Assembly: GCA_964019695.1 (NCBI GenBank)
Contig: OZ026516.1
Location: 100,068,368-100,132,367, forward strand
DNA: 64,000 nt
Reading direction: 5' to 3'
Source: Loripinus fragilis
Taxonomy: Eukaryota; Mollusca; Bivalvia; Lucinida; Lucinidae
Shown here: piece by piece, positions 8,127 to 19,260 of the stretch
Numbering within the stretch: position 1 is the stretch's first letter
Layout of the letters: each line of letters starts with the position of its first letter
Notes under the pieces: generated by a model
The model's input: only the letters and a program-made list of their open reading frames with translations
What the model was told of the DNA's origin: nothing
Database searches by the model: none
Translations under genes and position numbers: made by a program

Positions 8127-8772
8127 GTATGTATTCCAGTCCACAAGACCAAGAACTAACTCATTTGAATGTCAAAATCGAGCGAGAGTCCCGGCAACAC
8201 TTTATAAAACGAAAAAAGTTCGCGTCACAAATTTTTGAAGAAACGAAAATGGCCGTGATATTTACCAAAATATTTTTCATTTGACAGCCGTATCTGGGCC
8301 CCGCACACACTTATAACACTTAAAAATGGAATCGCTATTACTCAAATAATATTATGGAATATGTTTTATAAACATCTTGCTTTTATATACTGTGTAAAAC
8401 GTGCAGTAAAAATACTCAATTTTACGGCGGCGGCCATTTTTTTACCCCGAGTGGTGTAATTGTTGATTTTGACAGTACATTGACACCTTCCACACCGCCA
8501 AATATCCATATTTCAGATGTCTTTACGTTTTAAATGTTAATTTTAATTGTTATCTAATTAACTTTGGTTATGTTCTGGTTTTAAACTGGGTTAGAAAAGT
8601 CATTTTTTTTCAATATGGTTGGTCGCCTTCCCGCCCGATTTGCGCCAGTTTCTTTCAATACACACTGATAAAACAGTACACACATGTTATGCTGACAGAA
8701 CTGGTTGATGATTTCGTTTCATTTTGCTTGAATGGCATAACTGTCAATGATTTTCTCTTCAATGTTTTTCAG

Positions 8773-8911
8773 GTTCAATAAACCCAAGGACTGTAGGAAA
8801 TTATTTTGCTTTCATACTAAAGTCAGTGGCCTACTCCTATCTATTAAAAACAACAAAATTTAAAATGTAAATATCAAATAAAACTATGTAATACTTCCTC
8901 CAGAACTGAAA
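8773..8911 (+). other. KAT6: 5'UTR part of the first coding exon
   Basis: A TTTTTCAG acceptor ends at 8772. The following 139 bases contain stops in all frames before the ATG at 8912, consistent with untranslated leader. No competing in-frame ATG exists upstream in this exon. Confidence 0.5.
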
Positions 8912-9508
8912 ATGGTAAAAGAGGGGGAGGAAACCAAATTGGCAAATCCAACTTACACAAAGTGGATTCTAGAAGCAATTTGTAAAATCAGAAGTCAGAA
9001 GCAGAGACCAAATGTTGAAAGGATCTGTCATTCTGTTCGACACTTTCACAAAGTCAGTAATGATTCTATATTAGAACAACTTGAACTGGCAGTTAGAGAT
9101 GGTTCAATACAGAAGGTTTTAAACAAAGGCATCGTGTCCTATAGAGATCCTGAAACTAGTTTCCGGAAACGTGTGCTCAAAGTAGGTGCTAAAACAGACC
9201 TTACAAAGATCATAATTCGTAGCATCAAAGAGATCGGAGAAGATGTTGGTCTCTCATTGAAGCAGATTGAAAAACATGTACAGGAAGTGTATAACGTTGA
9301 GACAGTAGAGACTGATTTAAGCAAACAACTGAAAATTTCCATGAAGAAAGGTTTAAATAGAAGGGCACTGACTAAAGATGGACGGTTCATAAAGCTTGGC
9401 GAAAAGGCAAGTCGTTCCACAGAGCTTGATTCTACTAGCAGTCTCCACAGTGCGTTTGAAGATGACTTTTCATGTGAATTTTCTTTCACATTTGAAGTTG
9501 AAGACAAG
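8912..9508 (+). CDS. KAT6: KAT6 exon 1: N-terminal winged-helix domains
   Basis: The exon has 597 nt and 199 codons, ending at VEDK|GTATGT in phase 0. Residues 12-40 (NPTYTKWILEAI...QRPNVERIC) match the first KAT6 winged helix, which in mammals binds unmethylated CpG DNA. Residues about 97-165 form the second, linker-histone H15-like winged helix (TDLTKIIIRSIKEIGEDVG). The start is chosen because MVK...NP.YT.WI is the conserved KAT6 N-terminus; this protein has six extra residues (EGEETK) after MV. Reading past the donor gives only intron sequence. Confidence 0.93.
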
Positions 9509-9605
9509 GTATGTACATCTCTTTCCTTAGATTTTCCTAGGCCTGATTTTGGGTTGAATATCTGCCCTTCCCAATTCAAAAATGAGCAAAAACTTCCCAA
9601 AATGG

Positions 9606-9792
9606 TGGATTTTTTTACCTGCGCATCCTGCATCTTTTACTCATAATTTTGTCTCTGGGATGCCAAGTTTTTATTTCAGCGAGTCCCAGGGTGCAATGGT
9701 ATTGCAGACTTATAATGAAAAATAGTGTTCTGGACTCATAAGTTTGCAATTGGGACTCATTGATATGAGAAACGGCGAGTCTCGGGACCAAT
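9606..9792. repeat. Dispersed repeat, copy 1
   Basis: The segment TTTTTTTACCT...CATCTTTTACTCATAATTTTG...GAGTCCCAGGGTGCAATG...ATATGAGAAAC recurs at 12527-12660. It sits inside a longer repeat (about 9550-9960) that also resembles 47640-47765 and 49045-49210. Confidence 0.6.
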
Positions 9793-9997
9793 AAGCCCAA
9801 AATTGTAAATGAATCAATTTCTTCATTCTACATTTTGGTGAAAATTTCATGAAAATCTGAACAAAAAGGCAAAGTTAGATGCATGAAAATTTGCATACAA
9901 AATGTGAATGAAAACATCTTTTCATTTACATTTTTATGCAAATTTTTCAGCCTTGGTTTTTAATCAATTTAAAACGGCTGTCCAGTTTTAATTATTA

Positions 9998-10438
9998 CAG
10001 GGGTGTGGAAGAAGTAAAATTTTCTACTTGTCCAGGGACAAGTAAAAAGCCAAAATATACTTGTCCATAGAAAATTTCACTTGTCCGAAAGAACAAATTA
10101 GCTTCTACAGTGCTTAAACAATTTATTCTTTCAAAAACAGTATGAAACCAGATATATATCAACTCTTGTAAACAGTATGGATCCTGATCAGCTGGCTTCT
10201 CTTGTAAACAGTGTAGATCCAGATCAGCTGGCTTCTGAAGAAGCCGGCTGATCAGGAACCACACTGTTTTCAATGCAAGATGTGAGCTTGTGATAATTAA
10301 TCAAAATATGAAATACAGAATTGTATTACATTAATACATTTGTAATTGTCCAAGGACAAGTAAATAGAAATTTTCAACTTGTCCTGGATGAAATAGGACG
10401 ATGTCGGACAAGTCGGGCCTGGTATTTCCACAGCCCTG
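9998..10438. mobile_element. hAT-type miniature element, 441 bp
   Basis: The ends CAGGGGTGTGGAA and TTCCACAGCCCTG are inverted repeats flanked by the perfect 8-bp duplication AATTATTA (9990-9997 and 10439-10446), the hAT signature. It contains ACTTGTCC/GGACAAGT sub-repeats and an inserted GATCAG-type hairpin at about 10145-10280. No transposase frame. Confidence 0.8.
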
Positions 10439-10517
10439 AATTATTACATGTACTTGTGTGTGTAATTGATTGATTCGTTGCAGGAATTGCTAACACTGTT
10501 TTTCTGGTTCCCTCCCC

Positions 10518-10586
10518 TAGATCTACTTATCTAGGGTCAGGTATAGGCTAATCGATCTACTTATCTAGGGTCAGGTATAGGCTAAT
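10518..10586 (+). repeat. Tandem duplication, 35-bp unit, two copies
   Basis: GATCTACTTATCTAGGGTCAG followed by GTATAGGCTAATC occurs twice in direct succession. Confidence 0.7.
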
Positions 10587-10975
10587 CCAGGCGGCCAAAA
10601 TTATGACCGTGAGATTTGATGAGAATCTCGGAATAGGCATTTTCCAGGAGGAAGGAACTTTAGATTGTATGAAAATGGCGTAAGAAAATGATGCAGATTA
10701 TGATTCACAAGATCAAGGGATGAATTAATTTTCACAAAACTCACTTTGCTTTAGTGATAAGAATTTTTAAACAGATAACATGACTGTCAGTTTAAACCCA
10801 CGCTAAATTTGAAACGTAACAGGCCGTCCCATTTTGTGCTGTGTACCGGTACACTGTTTTATCGGAAAAACAGTAATAGACGTCAGTTAGATATATCAAA
10901 TTGAACATTCCTGTATCGATCAAAATATCGAATCCCAATCTGTCCGTTTTTCTGTTATATAGAAAAGAATTGCAT

Positions 10976-11365
10976 AAAGCTATCAGCCACTTGCTGTCAG
11001 GGTGAGCTAAATAGAAAAGACCTATTAGATATATGTAAAAGACCTACATACAACTTTAGCCTCTTGCTGTCAGGGTCAGCTATATATTTGTATAAGACTG
11101 TTAAGACATACATGCAGCTATCAGCTGTATGAAAAATGCCTAAATGCAGCTATCAGCTGTATGTTAAAGGCCTACATGCAGCTGTTAGCTGTTTGTAAAA
11201 GACCTACATGCAGCTATGCAGACCCATCCCGACATGACTGAAAACTGTTAACTGTTGACTGGGATGTAAAGAAGTAACTCAAACAAACAAAGCTATCAGC
11301 TGTATGTAAAATACCTACATCAGCTGCATGTAAAATACTACATGCAGCATGCAGCTATCAGCTGT
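10976..11365 (+). repeat. 32-bp minisatellite, block 1
   Basis: Degenerate GACCTACATGCAGCTATCAG-CTGTATGTAAAA units, interrupted at 11218-11289 by a SINE tail (GACATGACTGAAAA...GACTGGGATGTAAAG). See 13430-14550 for the best-ordered block. Confidence 0.75.
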
Positions 11366-11940
11366 AGGGCTGCTACATTTACGAATTTTGGTAAATGTTT
11401 ACACGAGTTCCAGTTACCAAAATGATTCCGTTTACGCGAAACTTCCAAATTGATTTTTTTCATAATGCAGATTGGTGAAATTGCCAATATTTTTCAAAAG
11501 GCCTAAATAAAATATATGTGTGGTTCCTGTTGCATACCAAAAAAAAATTAGGGTAGGTAGGTAGGGGAAATTATTAAATTTTGTTATAACATTTAAAGAT
11601 AATAGGGACAAAATATGAAAAAGTGCCCATTTTAGGTATTTTTCTCCAAAGACCATTATAATGTTTAGGCCTAAATGAAATATATGTGTGGTTCCTGTTG
11701 CATACCAACAAAATTTAGGGTAGGTAGGTAGGGAAATTATTAAATTTTGTTATAACATTTACATGTAACAAAGAAAATAGTGACAAAATCTGAAAAAAGT
11801 ACCCATTTTAGGTATTTTTTCTCGAAAGACCATTTTAATGTTTAGGGTAGGGTTAAAAAAATTAGGGTAGGTAGGCAACAGGAACCACACATAAATTTCA
11901 TTTAAGCCTTAGGGCAGGATTAAAAAAAACTTTTCCAGGC
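11366..11940. repeat. Inserted repeat with a tandemly duplicated about 165-bp unit
   Basis: The unit GTGTGGTTCCTGTTGCATACCA...GGGTAGGTAGGTAGGG...AAGACCATT(A/T)TAATGTTTAGG occurs at about 11517-11665 and 11683-11850. A degenerate inverted remnant (GTAGGCAACAGGAACCACACAT) is at about 11872. The block splits the minisatellite. Confidence 0.55.
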
Positions 11941-12114
11941 CAAACTCCAATTTTTCAATTTTGACTCAACTTTTTCCAGGGATGGATTCTATAACTCCTG
12001 TTTTCAAAATCCTAGTGAGAACTCTGATGGGTCCACTGGGCCCACTGCTTTGGAAAGTGATGGGCCATATTTTGAAATCATGGGACAATTACCGGGGCCC
12101 ACCATAAACTTGAA

Positions 12115-12525
12115 GGCCTCAAGACCTACATGCAGCTATCAGCTGAATGTAAAAGACCTACATGCAGCTATCAGCTGTATGTAAATGACCTTCATGCAGC
12201 TATCAATTAAAAGACCTTCATGCAGCTATCAGCTGAATGTAATATACCTACATGCAGTTATCAGCTGTATATAAAAGACCTGCATGCAGCTATTAGCTGT
12301 TTGTTAAAGACCTTCATGCAGCTATCAGCTGTATGTAGACCTGAATGCAGCTATCAGCTGAACGTAATGGACCTACATGCAACTATCAGCTGAATATGAA
12401 AGATCAACCTGTAGCTATCAGCTGTGTATAAAAACCCTACATGCAGCTATCAGCTGTATATAAAAGACCTGCATGCAGCTATTAGCTGTATGTAAAAGAC
12501 CCACATGTACATGCAGCTATTAGTG
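12115..12525 (+). repeat. 32-bp minisatellite, block 2
   Basis: About a dozen units of the same minisatellite with variable spacer (AAAGACC, AATATACC, AATGGACC). It ends where the dispersed repeat at 12527 begins. Confidence 0.75.
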
Positions 12526-12526
12526 A

Positions 12527-12660
12527 TTTTTTTACCTCCGTATCCATCTTTTACTCATAATTTTGTCTCTGGGATGCAAAGTTTTTATTTCAGAGAGTCC
12601 CAGGGTGCAATGAAAAAAAGTGTTTGCAGTTGGGACTCAATGATATGAGAAACAGCGAGT
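12527..12660. repeat. Dispersed repeat, copy 2
   Basis: Shares CATCTTTTACTCATAATTTTG and GAGTCCCAGGGTGCAATG with 9606-9792. It is split by the element at 12666-13405 and resumes at 13406 (GACCCACAATGAATCA). Confidence 0.6.
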
Positions 12661-12665
12661 CCTTG

Positions 12666-13405
12666 TAGTGTTTCCCCCAGCCCAAAAAAAGGGCATGGTA
12701 AAGTTTCCAGGAAAGGGCACTTTGAGCGCGCGGCAACAGGCTAAGATAGCACTTTTGAACCCGCGGCCACAGGCTCTTTTAAGTTTAAGTTCGAAATTGA
12801 ATGTGGTATTGTCATATATAAATGTACCCTTTTGCATAATGCAGCTATTATCTGTCTCTTTTAAATGCAAAATAAACTACTATTATTATTTTAGAATTTT
12901 CAAACCATTTTTGGGACTCCTATTTGAGCACACACTCATTATATTATTTCAATTTTTTTAATTCTTAAGTTTATCAGAATCACATCTTATGGGAACAATT
13001 ATTTTTTTTCCATTTGCCAAGATCCCTTCCTAAGTTTTTAACCAGACTGCCTTTTTTTCCAGTACTTGTTTTGACAATCTTACTGTTACCTAGTACAGAT
13101 TCTCACTGCATTATAAGTAATTGCTAATTTGGGTGTTGTCACCAAAGTGATGTGTCAAAATTGCCTCAGGTAATTAGTGACCAAAAATATTTTAACAGCG
13201 GGTGTCTTCTCTGCTACTTTAGGCTTCAAACTGAAAAAACTGTAACTTCCTTAAGTTTTTGTCAGATTTTCATGATTTTTTTACCAAAATGTAGGACATT
13301 TTATGTAGTTTTGGAAAAGGGGCATGGCGCTGGGAAAAAGGGCATGACGCTAGAGAAAATGGGCATGGCACGACACCATGCTAAAACTGGCTAGGGGAAA
13401 CACTA
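12666..13405. mobile_element. Inverted-repeat element, TAGTGTTTCCC family, 740 bp
   Basis: The ends TAGTGTTTCCCCC and GGGGAAACACTA are inverted repeats. They are flanked by CCTTG/CCTAG, a 5-bp duplication with one change. GGGCATGG/AAGGGCA strings lie near both ends. A second member is at 21775-22117, with a perfect 5-bp duplication. Open frames inside show no transposase similarity. Confidence 0.65.
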
Positions 13406-13429
13406 CCTAGGACCCACAATGAATCACTG

Positions 13430-14550
13430 AGCTATCAGCTGTATGTAAAAGACCTACATACAGCTATCAGCTGAATGTAATAGACCTACATGCAGCTATC
13501 AGCTGTATATGAAAGACCAACCTGTAGCTATCAGCTGTATGTAAAAGACCTACATGCAGTTATCAACTGTATATAAAAGACCTGCATGCAGCTTTTAACT
13601 TTATGTAATCGATTGTAGACCTTCATGTAACATGCAGCTATTGGTAGTATGTAAAAGACCTACATGCAACTATCTGCTGTTTGTAAAAGACCTGCATGCA
13701 GCTATCAGCTGTATGTAAAAGACCTGCATGCAGCTATCAGCTGTATGTAAAAGACCTGCATGCAGCTATCAGCTGTATGTAAAAGACCTGCATGCAGCTA
13801 TTAGCTGTATGTAAAAGACCTGCATGCAGCTATCAGCTGTATGTAAAAGACCTGCATGCAGCTATTAGCTGTATGTAAAAGACCTGCATGCAGCTATCAG
13901 CTGTATGTAAAAGACCTGCATGCAGCTATCAACTATATGTAAAAGACCTGCATGCAGCTATCAACTATATGTAAAGGACCTACATGCAGGTATCGGTAGA
14001 ATGTAAAAGACCTACATGCAGCTACTGTATCTGCTGTTTGTAATAGACCTGCATGTAGCTATCAGCTGTTTATAAAAAAGATCTGCATGCAGCTTGCAGC
14101 AGCTGTCAGCTGTTTGTAAAAGACCTACATGCAGCTTTCAGCTGTTTGTAAAAGACCTAAAAGCAGCTATCAACTGTTTGTAAAAGACCTACATGCAGCT
14201 ATTGGCTGTATGTAAAAGATCTTCATGCAGTTTTCAGCCACTTGCTGTCACTATATGTAAAATATCTATGTGCAGCTGTTAGTTGTATTGTAACAGACTA
14301 CATGCAGCTTTCAGCCACTTGTCACTATATATGTAAAAGACCTACATGCAGTTTTCAGCCTCTTGCTGTCAGCTTTTTGTAAAAGACCTGTATGGAGCTA
14401 TCAGCTGTATGTAAAGGACCTTCATGCAGCTGTCAGCTATGTGTAAAAGACCCGCATGCAGCTATCGGCCACTTGTTGTCTGCTATAATATGTATTAGAC
14501 CTGCATTAGCTATCAGCTTTATATGTAAAAGACGCAACAGCTGCCAGCGA
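13430..14550 (+). repeat. 32-bp minisatellite, block 3 (best ordered)
   Basis: About 33 units of GACCTGCATGCAGCTATCAG-CTGTATGTAAAA; the stretch 13685-13960 is nearly homogeneous, with ATCAG/ATTAG alternating between neighbours. Each unit holds the palindromes TGCATGCA and CAGCT-ATC-AGCTG. The block lies about 2.5 kb before exon 2. Short frames through it are artefacts. Confidence 0.9.
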
Positions 14551-16469
14551 TTAAGTCTTACTGACGGTCATACCTACACAGTTACTTGACTGCCACTGGA
14601 GAGAATCTGAGCTGACAATTCTGCTGTTTAGTTTCTATTGATCAATGATTCCAATAGCAAGCTTTTCATAATACAAATTTAATGATTATATACTTAACTC
14701 TGTTGCCAGCTCAGGATGCCTATATCAACTCTAGCGGTTATCATAAAATCAATTGGCAACCTGGGTCATAAAAAACAAAACCTTCGCCCCATGACATTTA
14801 CAGTTGATATTCTATTATATAGTATAATTTCAAACTAGTTGCCTGCCTAAAGGCTAAAACAAACAGTGCAGACCCATATTAGACTGCTTCTTAGGGTCTT
14901 CACTTTTGGCTATGCTGTTAAGCAGTATGTCTTCTTTTTGTGAATTTCGTCACCGATAACCCACATTTTATTTGAGAACAGTCTTTTACAGAGAGAGAAG
15001 GGTGTTCAACATTTTAGAACATTTACCATACTTAAGACAAATTTGTAACAACACATGTAGGCAGCACCGTTTTTCAGTCTGATACAACGATGGGAACTAG
15101 CTAGCAAATCTTATACATTGAGAGATGCTAGTGTCAGATCAGACTGTGACCACTGTTAAGTGTTACTTGATTCTGAGTAGTGCTTGTGTTCCCAGGAGAG
15201 TATTTCAGCTGTTGCAGAGAGAGCATTAGCTGGCAGTATTGCTGTTTTACCAGTCATCCCGCTGATGTAATTACTCCAACTGTCTCTTGATTGGATTAGA
15301 GAATTACACAGAATAATTGTGCTACAATTGCTTTACTGGAAATGCTCAATTACATTAATTATAGTTCTCAAACAGATCCCCAGATAAGATGGCTGCGAGA
15401 AGAGCAATAATATTGGTTTTATTTCTCACTTAACCTTGTCGAGTTGACATCAACAGCAGCGCTTTGTCATGCCTGCTTATCTCTGAAAGCGCAACCATTG
15501 TGCTCTTCTAAAGGAGTTTTATGTCTCGGTTTGATCCATAATTCCCCCTTAAAGACCAGAGCAGACAACAAAGTTATTATATGTGATTAGGGAGAAAATA
15601 GTCCTAGACACGTGACATCATTCATGTGAATCACCTGCCAGCAGGTCATTCACATGATTGAGATATCAAGTCTTGTACAGTCTCTTTTTGCAGGGATAGA
15701 CTAAGTCACTTTGAAAGTGTCATCTACTGTAAATTTTCAGTGGAGCTAATGTCACCTGCTGCATGTATTTGCTGACATTATTGACTCATATAGGTAAAGA
15801 GGCAAATAGGAGTTTACACAGTTCGGGAGAGGCTGTAGACAACAAAATGACTTGCGCTTTAAGGGTGTCAACCATCACCTTCATCAGAACTTGGAAAATA
15901 GACTTTTATCCCTCTGTCTAGCTCATGGTCACATCTATGTCCAAGATCAGCATGTGAATCCATGCAGGACAGTCCTGATGAGTCTTCAGTGTCATCATTT
16001 AGGAAAGTTGAACCTACCTTTGTTCTGCTAAATCTGACTGAATCAGCAGGCTTCTTGAGGCGATACTGCTTTCCTGTGAACTGTTTGGGTTTGTACCTTT
16101 ATGGCCTACATTTTCTCATTTCATTAGGTATGCTAATATTTGAGCTACATTGCTATATGGATTGTAGGGAAAATAGAATTTTGCCTGAGGAAAATTCACT
16201 TGCTCTAAATACCTAATTAACCACAGACAGATAATAAAATAATTAGCAGACAGCCAAAAGAATTTTATAATTAAGTTTTTTTTAACTGCATTGCAGTCAC
16301 CATTTAAATTTAGTCCTACATTTAGAATAGTTTTAACCCTTACCATGCTAAACCTTTTGCAAGCCAGCTGATCAGGATCCACACAGTTTTCCAATCTGCT
16401 TAATCCTTTGATTTTGGTACTCATGGCATATGCAAGAGCAAAGGCTCAGATGAGTTTGCACAAAAGTGC
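14551..16469. other. Intron 1 stretch with little recognisable content
   Basis: Only isolated traces are visible: half-hairpins of the GATCAG family near 14860-14900 and 16355-16395. The open frame at 15962-16216 (84 codons) has no recognisable domain and no splice context, so I do not call it. Confidence 0.4.
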
Positions 16470-16479
16470 AAGCACATCA

Positions 16480-16680
16480 GGAAGCGCAGTGGCTCAGTGG
16501 TAGAGTGCTTGGTTCGAGACCGAGGGGCCTCGGGTTTGAGCCTGGCCTGGCCTCACTGCGTTGTGGTCCTTGAGCAAGACACATTTATTCTAGCTAAGTA
16601 CTGGTTCAACCCAGGAAGACCTGTCCCTGTTTAACTGAAAGATTGTTAATGGGACATAAAGAATCAAATCAAGCAAAAAA
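16480..16680 (+). mobile_element. tRNA-derived SINE, full length
   Basis: Head GCGCAGTGGCTCAGTGGTAGAG, B-box-like CGGGTTTGAGCC, central TGGTTCAACCCAGGAAGAC, tail TGGGACATAAAGAATCAAATC. Flanked by AAGCAC(A/G)TCAG at 16470-16480 and 16688-16698. Confidence 0.85.
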
Positions 16681-16832
16681 CAAAAGTAAGCACGTCAGAG
16701 CATTTTCTGCCAACAAACACAAAGTATGGTAAAAGTGAAGACTTGGACCAAAATTTAGACTTGTAGCCCACTGGATACATCACTATGGGTTTTTTGTGCA
16801 TACAGGATGAGTATCAAAATTTAGAAAAAAAA

Positions 16833-16975
16833 AATTTTTGAGTGTAAAATTGTAAATAATTCCACACGTATGATTTGGGTGCTCAAAAGAACGGTCTCAT
16901 TGAGACGGTTCTTTTGAGCACCCACAACATTGTTTTGGTTGAGATTTTTTGGTATGCACTCTTAGCTAAAGGCCA
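16833..16975. repeat. Hairpin element family H1 (representative copy)
   Basis: Core palindrome GGGTGCTCAAAAGAACGGTC-TCATTGAGACGG-TTCTTTTGAGCACCC, flanked by weaker inverted sequence (GTAAAATTGTAAAT.../...TTGGTTGAGA). Other copies or halves: 19130-19260, 25480-25600, 26730-26830, 30835-31030, 31915-32090, 35130-35270, 35690-35840, 37960-38120, 40555-40652 with 40965-41065, 44360-44575, 46765-46920, 51860-51990, 58713-58850, 59258-59393. Confidence 0.85.
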
Positions 16976-16999
16976 CTGACAGTTATGTTTTTATTACAG

Positions 17000-17105
17000 A
17001 TATGCCCACCATGTTTGATCTGCAGTTTCTGTCTTGGGGATGAGAAGAAAAATCGTGATGGCAAGCCAGAGGAACTTATCTCTTGTGCCGATTGTGGCAA
17101 CAGCG
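17000..17105 (+). CDS. KAT6: KAT6 exon 2: first PHD finger, N-terminal half
   Basis: 106 nt, TTTATTACAG acceptor, CAGCG|GTAGGT donor, phase 0 to 1. It encodes [14 protein letters not shown]...[11 protein letters not shown], supplying Cys207-Cys210 and Cys-x2-Cys of PHD1. PHD1 of KAT6 binds the H3 tail together with PHD2. Confidence 0.93.
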
Positions 17106-17244
17106 GTAGGTTATTTTTACATTTGAATAGTGTCAACAGAACAGGCTTAGCATGCAAGTTTTAAAGAAATCCATTCATATTTCTCTAAACATAGATCCTG
17201 GCACTCACCTAACATGGAAAATAGTCATATCTGATGATTGAGAA

Positions 17245-17435
17245 GTGTGGTGGCTCAGTGGTAGAGTGTTAGACTTGAGGTGGAAGGGTCGTTGTTTTCT
17301 TGAGCAAGACACTTTATCCTCTGCTTAGTTATGGTTCAACCCAGGAAGACCAGACATTGTCCTGACATGACCCCAAAAAATTGTTGACTGGAGTGTAATG
17401 CATTAACACTTGTGAACAAACAAAAATAGATTTTG
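17245..17435 (+). mobile_element. SINE relative, degenerate
   Basis: GGTGGCTCAGTGGTAGAGTG head, missing the B-box region, then TGAGCAAGACACTTTATCCT, GGTTCAACCCAGGAAGAC and a GACATGAC...GTTGACTGG tail. Confidence 0.65.
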
Positions 17436-17567
17436 AGAGTATGATACATGTACATATAATTGGCACTTTGCTGTAGCAGAAATCCCTCAATGAGCATGTT
17501 GAGCTCATTTGTAATCATCTGTACCCTTGTTCACAATTTGTATCCTGGCCACATGACTGGCTTCTTT

Positions 17568-18341
17568 ATAGCCCCCGCAAACTTTGTTTGTGGTGGGTAT
17601 ACTGTTTTCACGTCCGTGCGTGCGTGTGTGTGTGCATCCGTGCATCCGTCCGTAACGTTTTGTTTCCTTAATATCTTGAAGAGTCATGGCTGGATTTTCA
17701 TCAAACCTTGCAAACAAGTTCATATATGCAAGACAAATACTTTAGACAAAAAAGTAAGGGCTAGGGGCCAATTCTGTAGGAGTTATTTCCCTTTGTAGTT
17801 CTAAATGGCTTTTAATATAGGGTTTTATGCTTATGCTATTATAGGCCATACACGGGCCGATCAACTCCTACCACAGATTTTGATGGAACAATTTGATACT
17901 TTTCCTATGCAATGTAGACACATTGAACATATGCATGAAGGAGTTTGGTTCAGAAAAAATAATTTTTGATAAAATGACAGCTGCGACAACTTAGGCAATT
18001 TTTCCCTAATAAGGCTTTTGTATATTCATAGATGGTGCCTTCATGGGCCCATCAACTTCTACTACAGCTTTTGATGGAACAATTTGATACTTTGCCTATA
18101 CAATATAGACACATTGAACATATGCATGAAGGTCTTAGGAGTCTGGTTGAAAAAAAAAATTGACAAAGTGACAGCTGTGTGAACTTAGACAATTATTCCC
18201 TTATATGGCTTTTGTATATGCATGTAGACACATTGAACATATGCATGAAGGAGTTTATAATTTCTTTTCAAAACTGAGGTCAGCTGGTTCGAAAAATAAC
18301 TTGCCAAGTTTTTTCACTGACTCTTACTGTGCGGGGGGTAT
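17568..18341 (+). mobile_element. Element with CCCCCGCA ends and tandem core, short copy
   Basis: Starts GCCCCCGCAAACTTTGTTTG followed by CCGTGCGTGCG/CCGTCCGT microsatellite and ends ACTGTGCGGGGGGTATC. The core holds three or four repeats of about 180 bp with TACAATGTAGACACATTGAA and ATGCATGAAGGAGTTTGG. The longer sister is 21441-23030. The architecture (inverted ends, microsatellite, tandem core) is typical of non-autonomous bivalve elements. Confidence 0.7.
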
Positions 18342-18699
18342 CTAATAAGCATTGCTTCTTGACTTTTTTCATTTGTTCTGGCTTGATTCTACAAATTATG
18401 AGTTCTTTGCCTACTAGTTTTGTCTGCTGATAGCCCTTGCAAACAATTTGGACTCTGATCAGGTCTGACAAAATGTCAAGCCTGATCTGGCTCCAAAGTG
18501 TTTGTCAAATTGTCAGTCTGATGGCATTCCCAATAGAATTCTTCGAAAAAGATGATTTGAAGAAAAAAACAGCAGACGGCAAAAAAACATTCAAAATTAC
18601 CCAGCATGGAAAAAGTTATTAGCTGTGAGGTATTGTACGCTTCCTGTTGTCCATCCGTCAACTATTGTTCAAATGACATCATGTCCTCAACCATTGTGG

Positions 18700-18865
18700 A
18701 GCGCAATTACTCACTTGGTTGAGCGTTTGACGGGGATCTGATGGTTGTTAGTTCAAGACTCTCCGCCTGCGGAGTCAATGTATTGTGGCATTGAGCGACA
18801 TGACTGAAAAAAAATGGTGACTGGGACGTTAAGCTGCAAGCATCAAAACAAACAAAACAAATCTC
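18700..18865 (+). mobile_element. SINE-like element, diverged
   Basis: GGAGCGCAATTACTCACTTGG head, GTTAGTTCAAGACTC B-box-like, and CGACATGACTGAAAA...TGACTGGGACGTTAAGC tail. It ends only about 50 bp before exon 3. Confidence 0.55.
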
Positions 18866-18916
18866 CTTAATCACAGGGTGGAATTTCACTGAACTCACTT
18901 CTCTTTGATATTTCAG

Positions 18917-19035
18917 GTCATCCATCGTGTCTCAAGTTTACCCCAGAACTTACAGAGTGCGTCAAGAAACAGCGTTGGCAGTGTATTGAATGTAAAAAAT
19001 GTGCCTTCTGTCGGAAGGTTGGAAGAGAGGTACCT
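18917..19035 (+). CDS. KAT6: KAT6 exon 3: PHD1 C-terminal half and start of PHD2
   Basis: Acceptor ATATTTCAG, phase 1 to 0. It encodes [15 protein letters not shown]...[13 protein letters not shown], the His and later Cys ligands of PHD1 and the first Cys pair of PHD2. Two in-frame donors lie 6 nt apart: GAGAG|GTACCT (exon end 19029) and TACCT|GTAAGA (end 19035). The second is closer to consensus and adds Val-Pro; I list that end. Confidence 0.9.
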
Positions 19036-19260
19036 GTAAGAATATATGAATCTATAATGGGTGAGGGATGGGTATGAAAATCTGTCCAGAGGCAGGATGA
19101 GTGCGTAATACAAAATTGTTTTTCTTATTTTTCAACCAAAACATATGTTGTGGGTACTCTAAAGAACCGTCTCAGTTTTTGAGCTCCCAAAACATATGTT
19201 AAAACTGGTGGGTAAGAAAATATTTACAATTTTAGGCTTATTTGTGTTTATTGGTACTAA

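Noticed and set aside
9139..9633. 164-codon minus-strand frame opposite KAT6 exon 1
   Set aside because: It is the antisense shadow of a highly conserved coding exon.
10976..14550. CRISPR-like array of regular repeats
   Set aside because: The units are contiguous without unique spacers, in an intron of a eukaryotic gene: a minisatellite.
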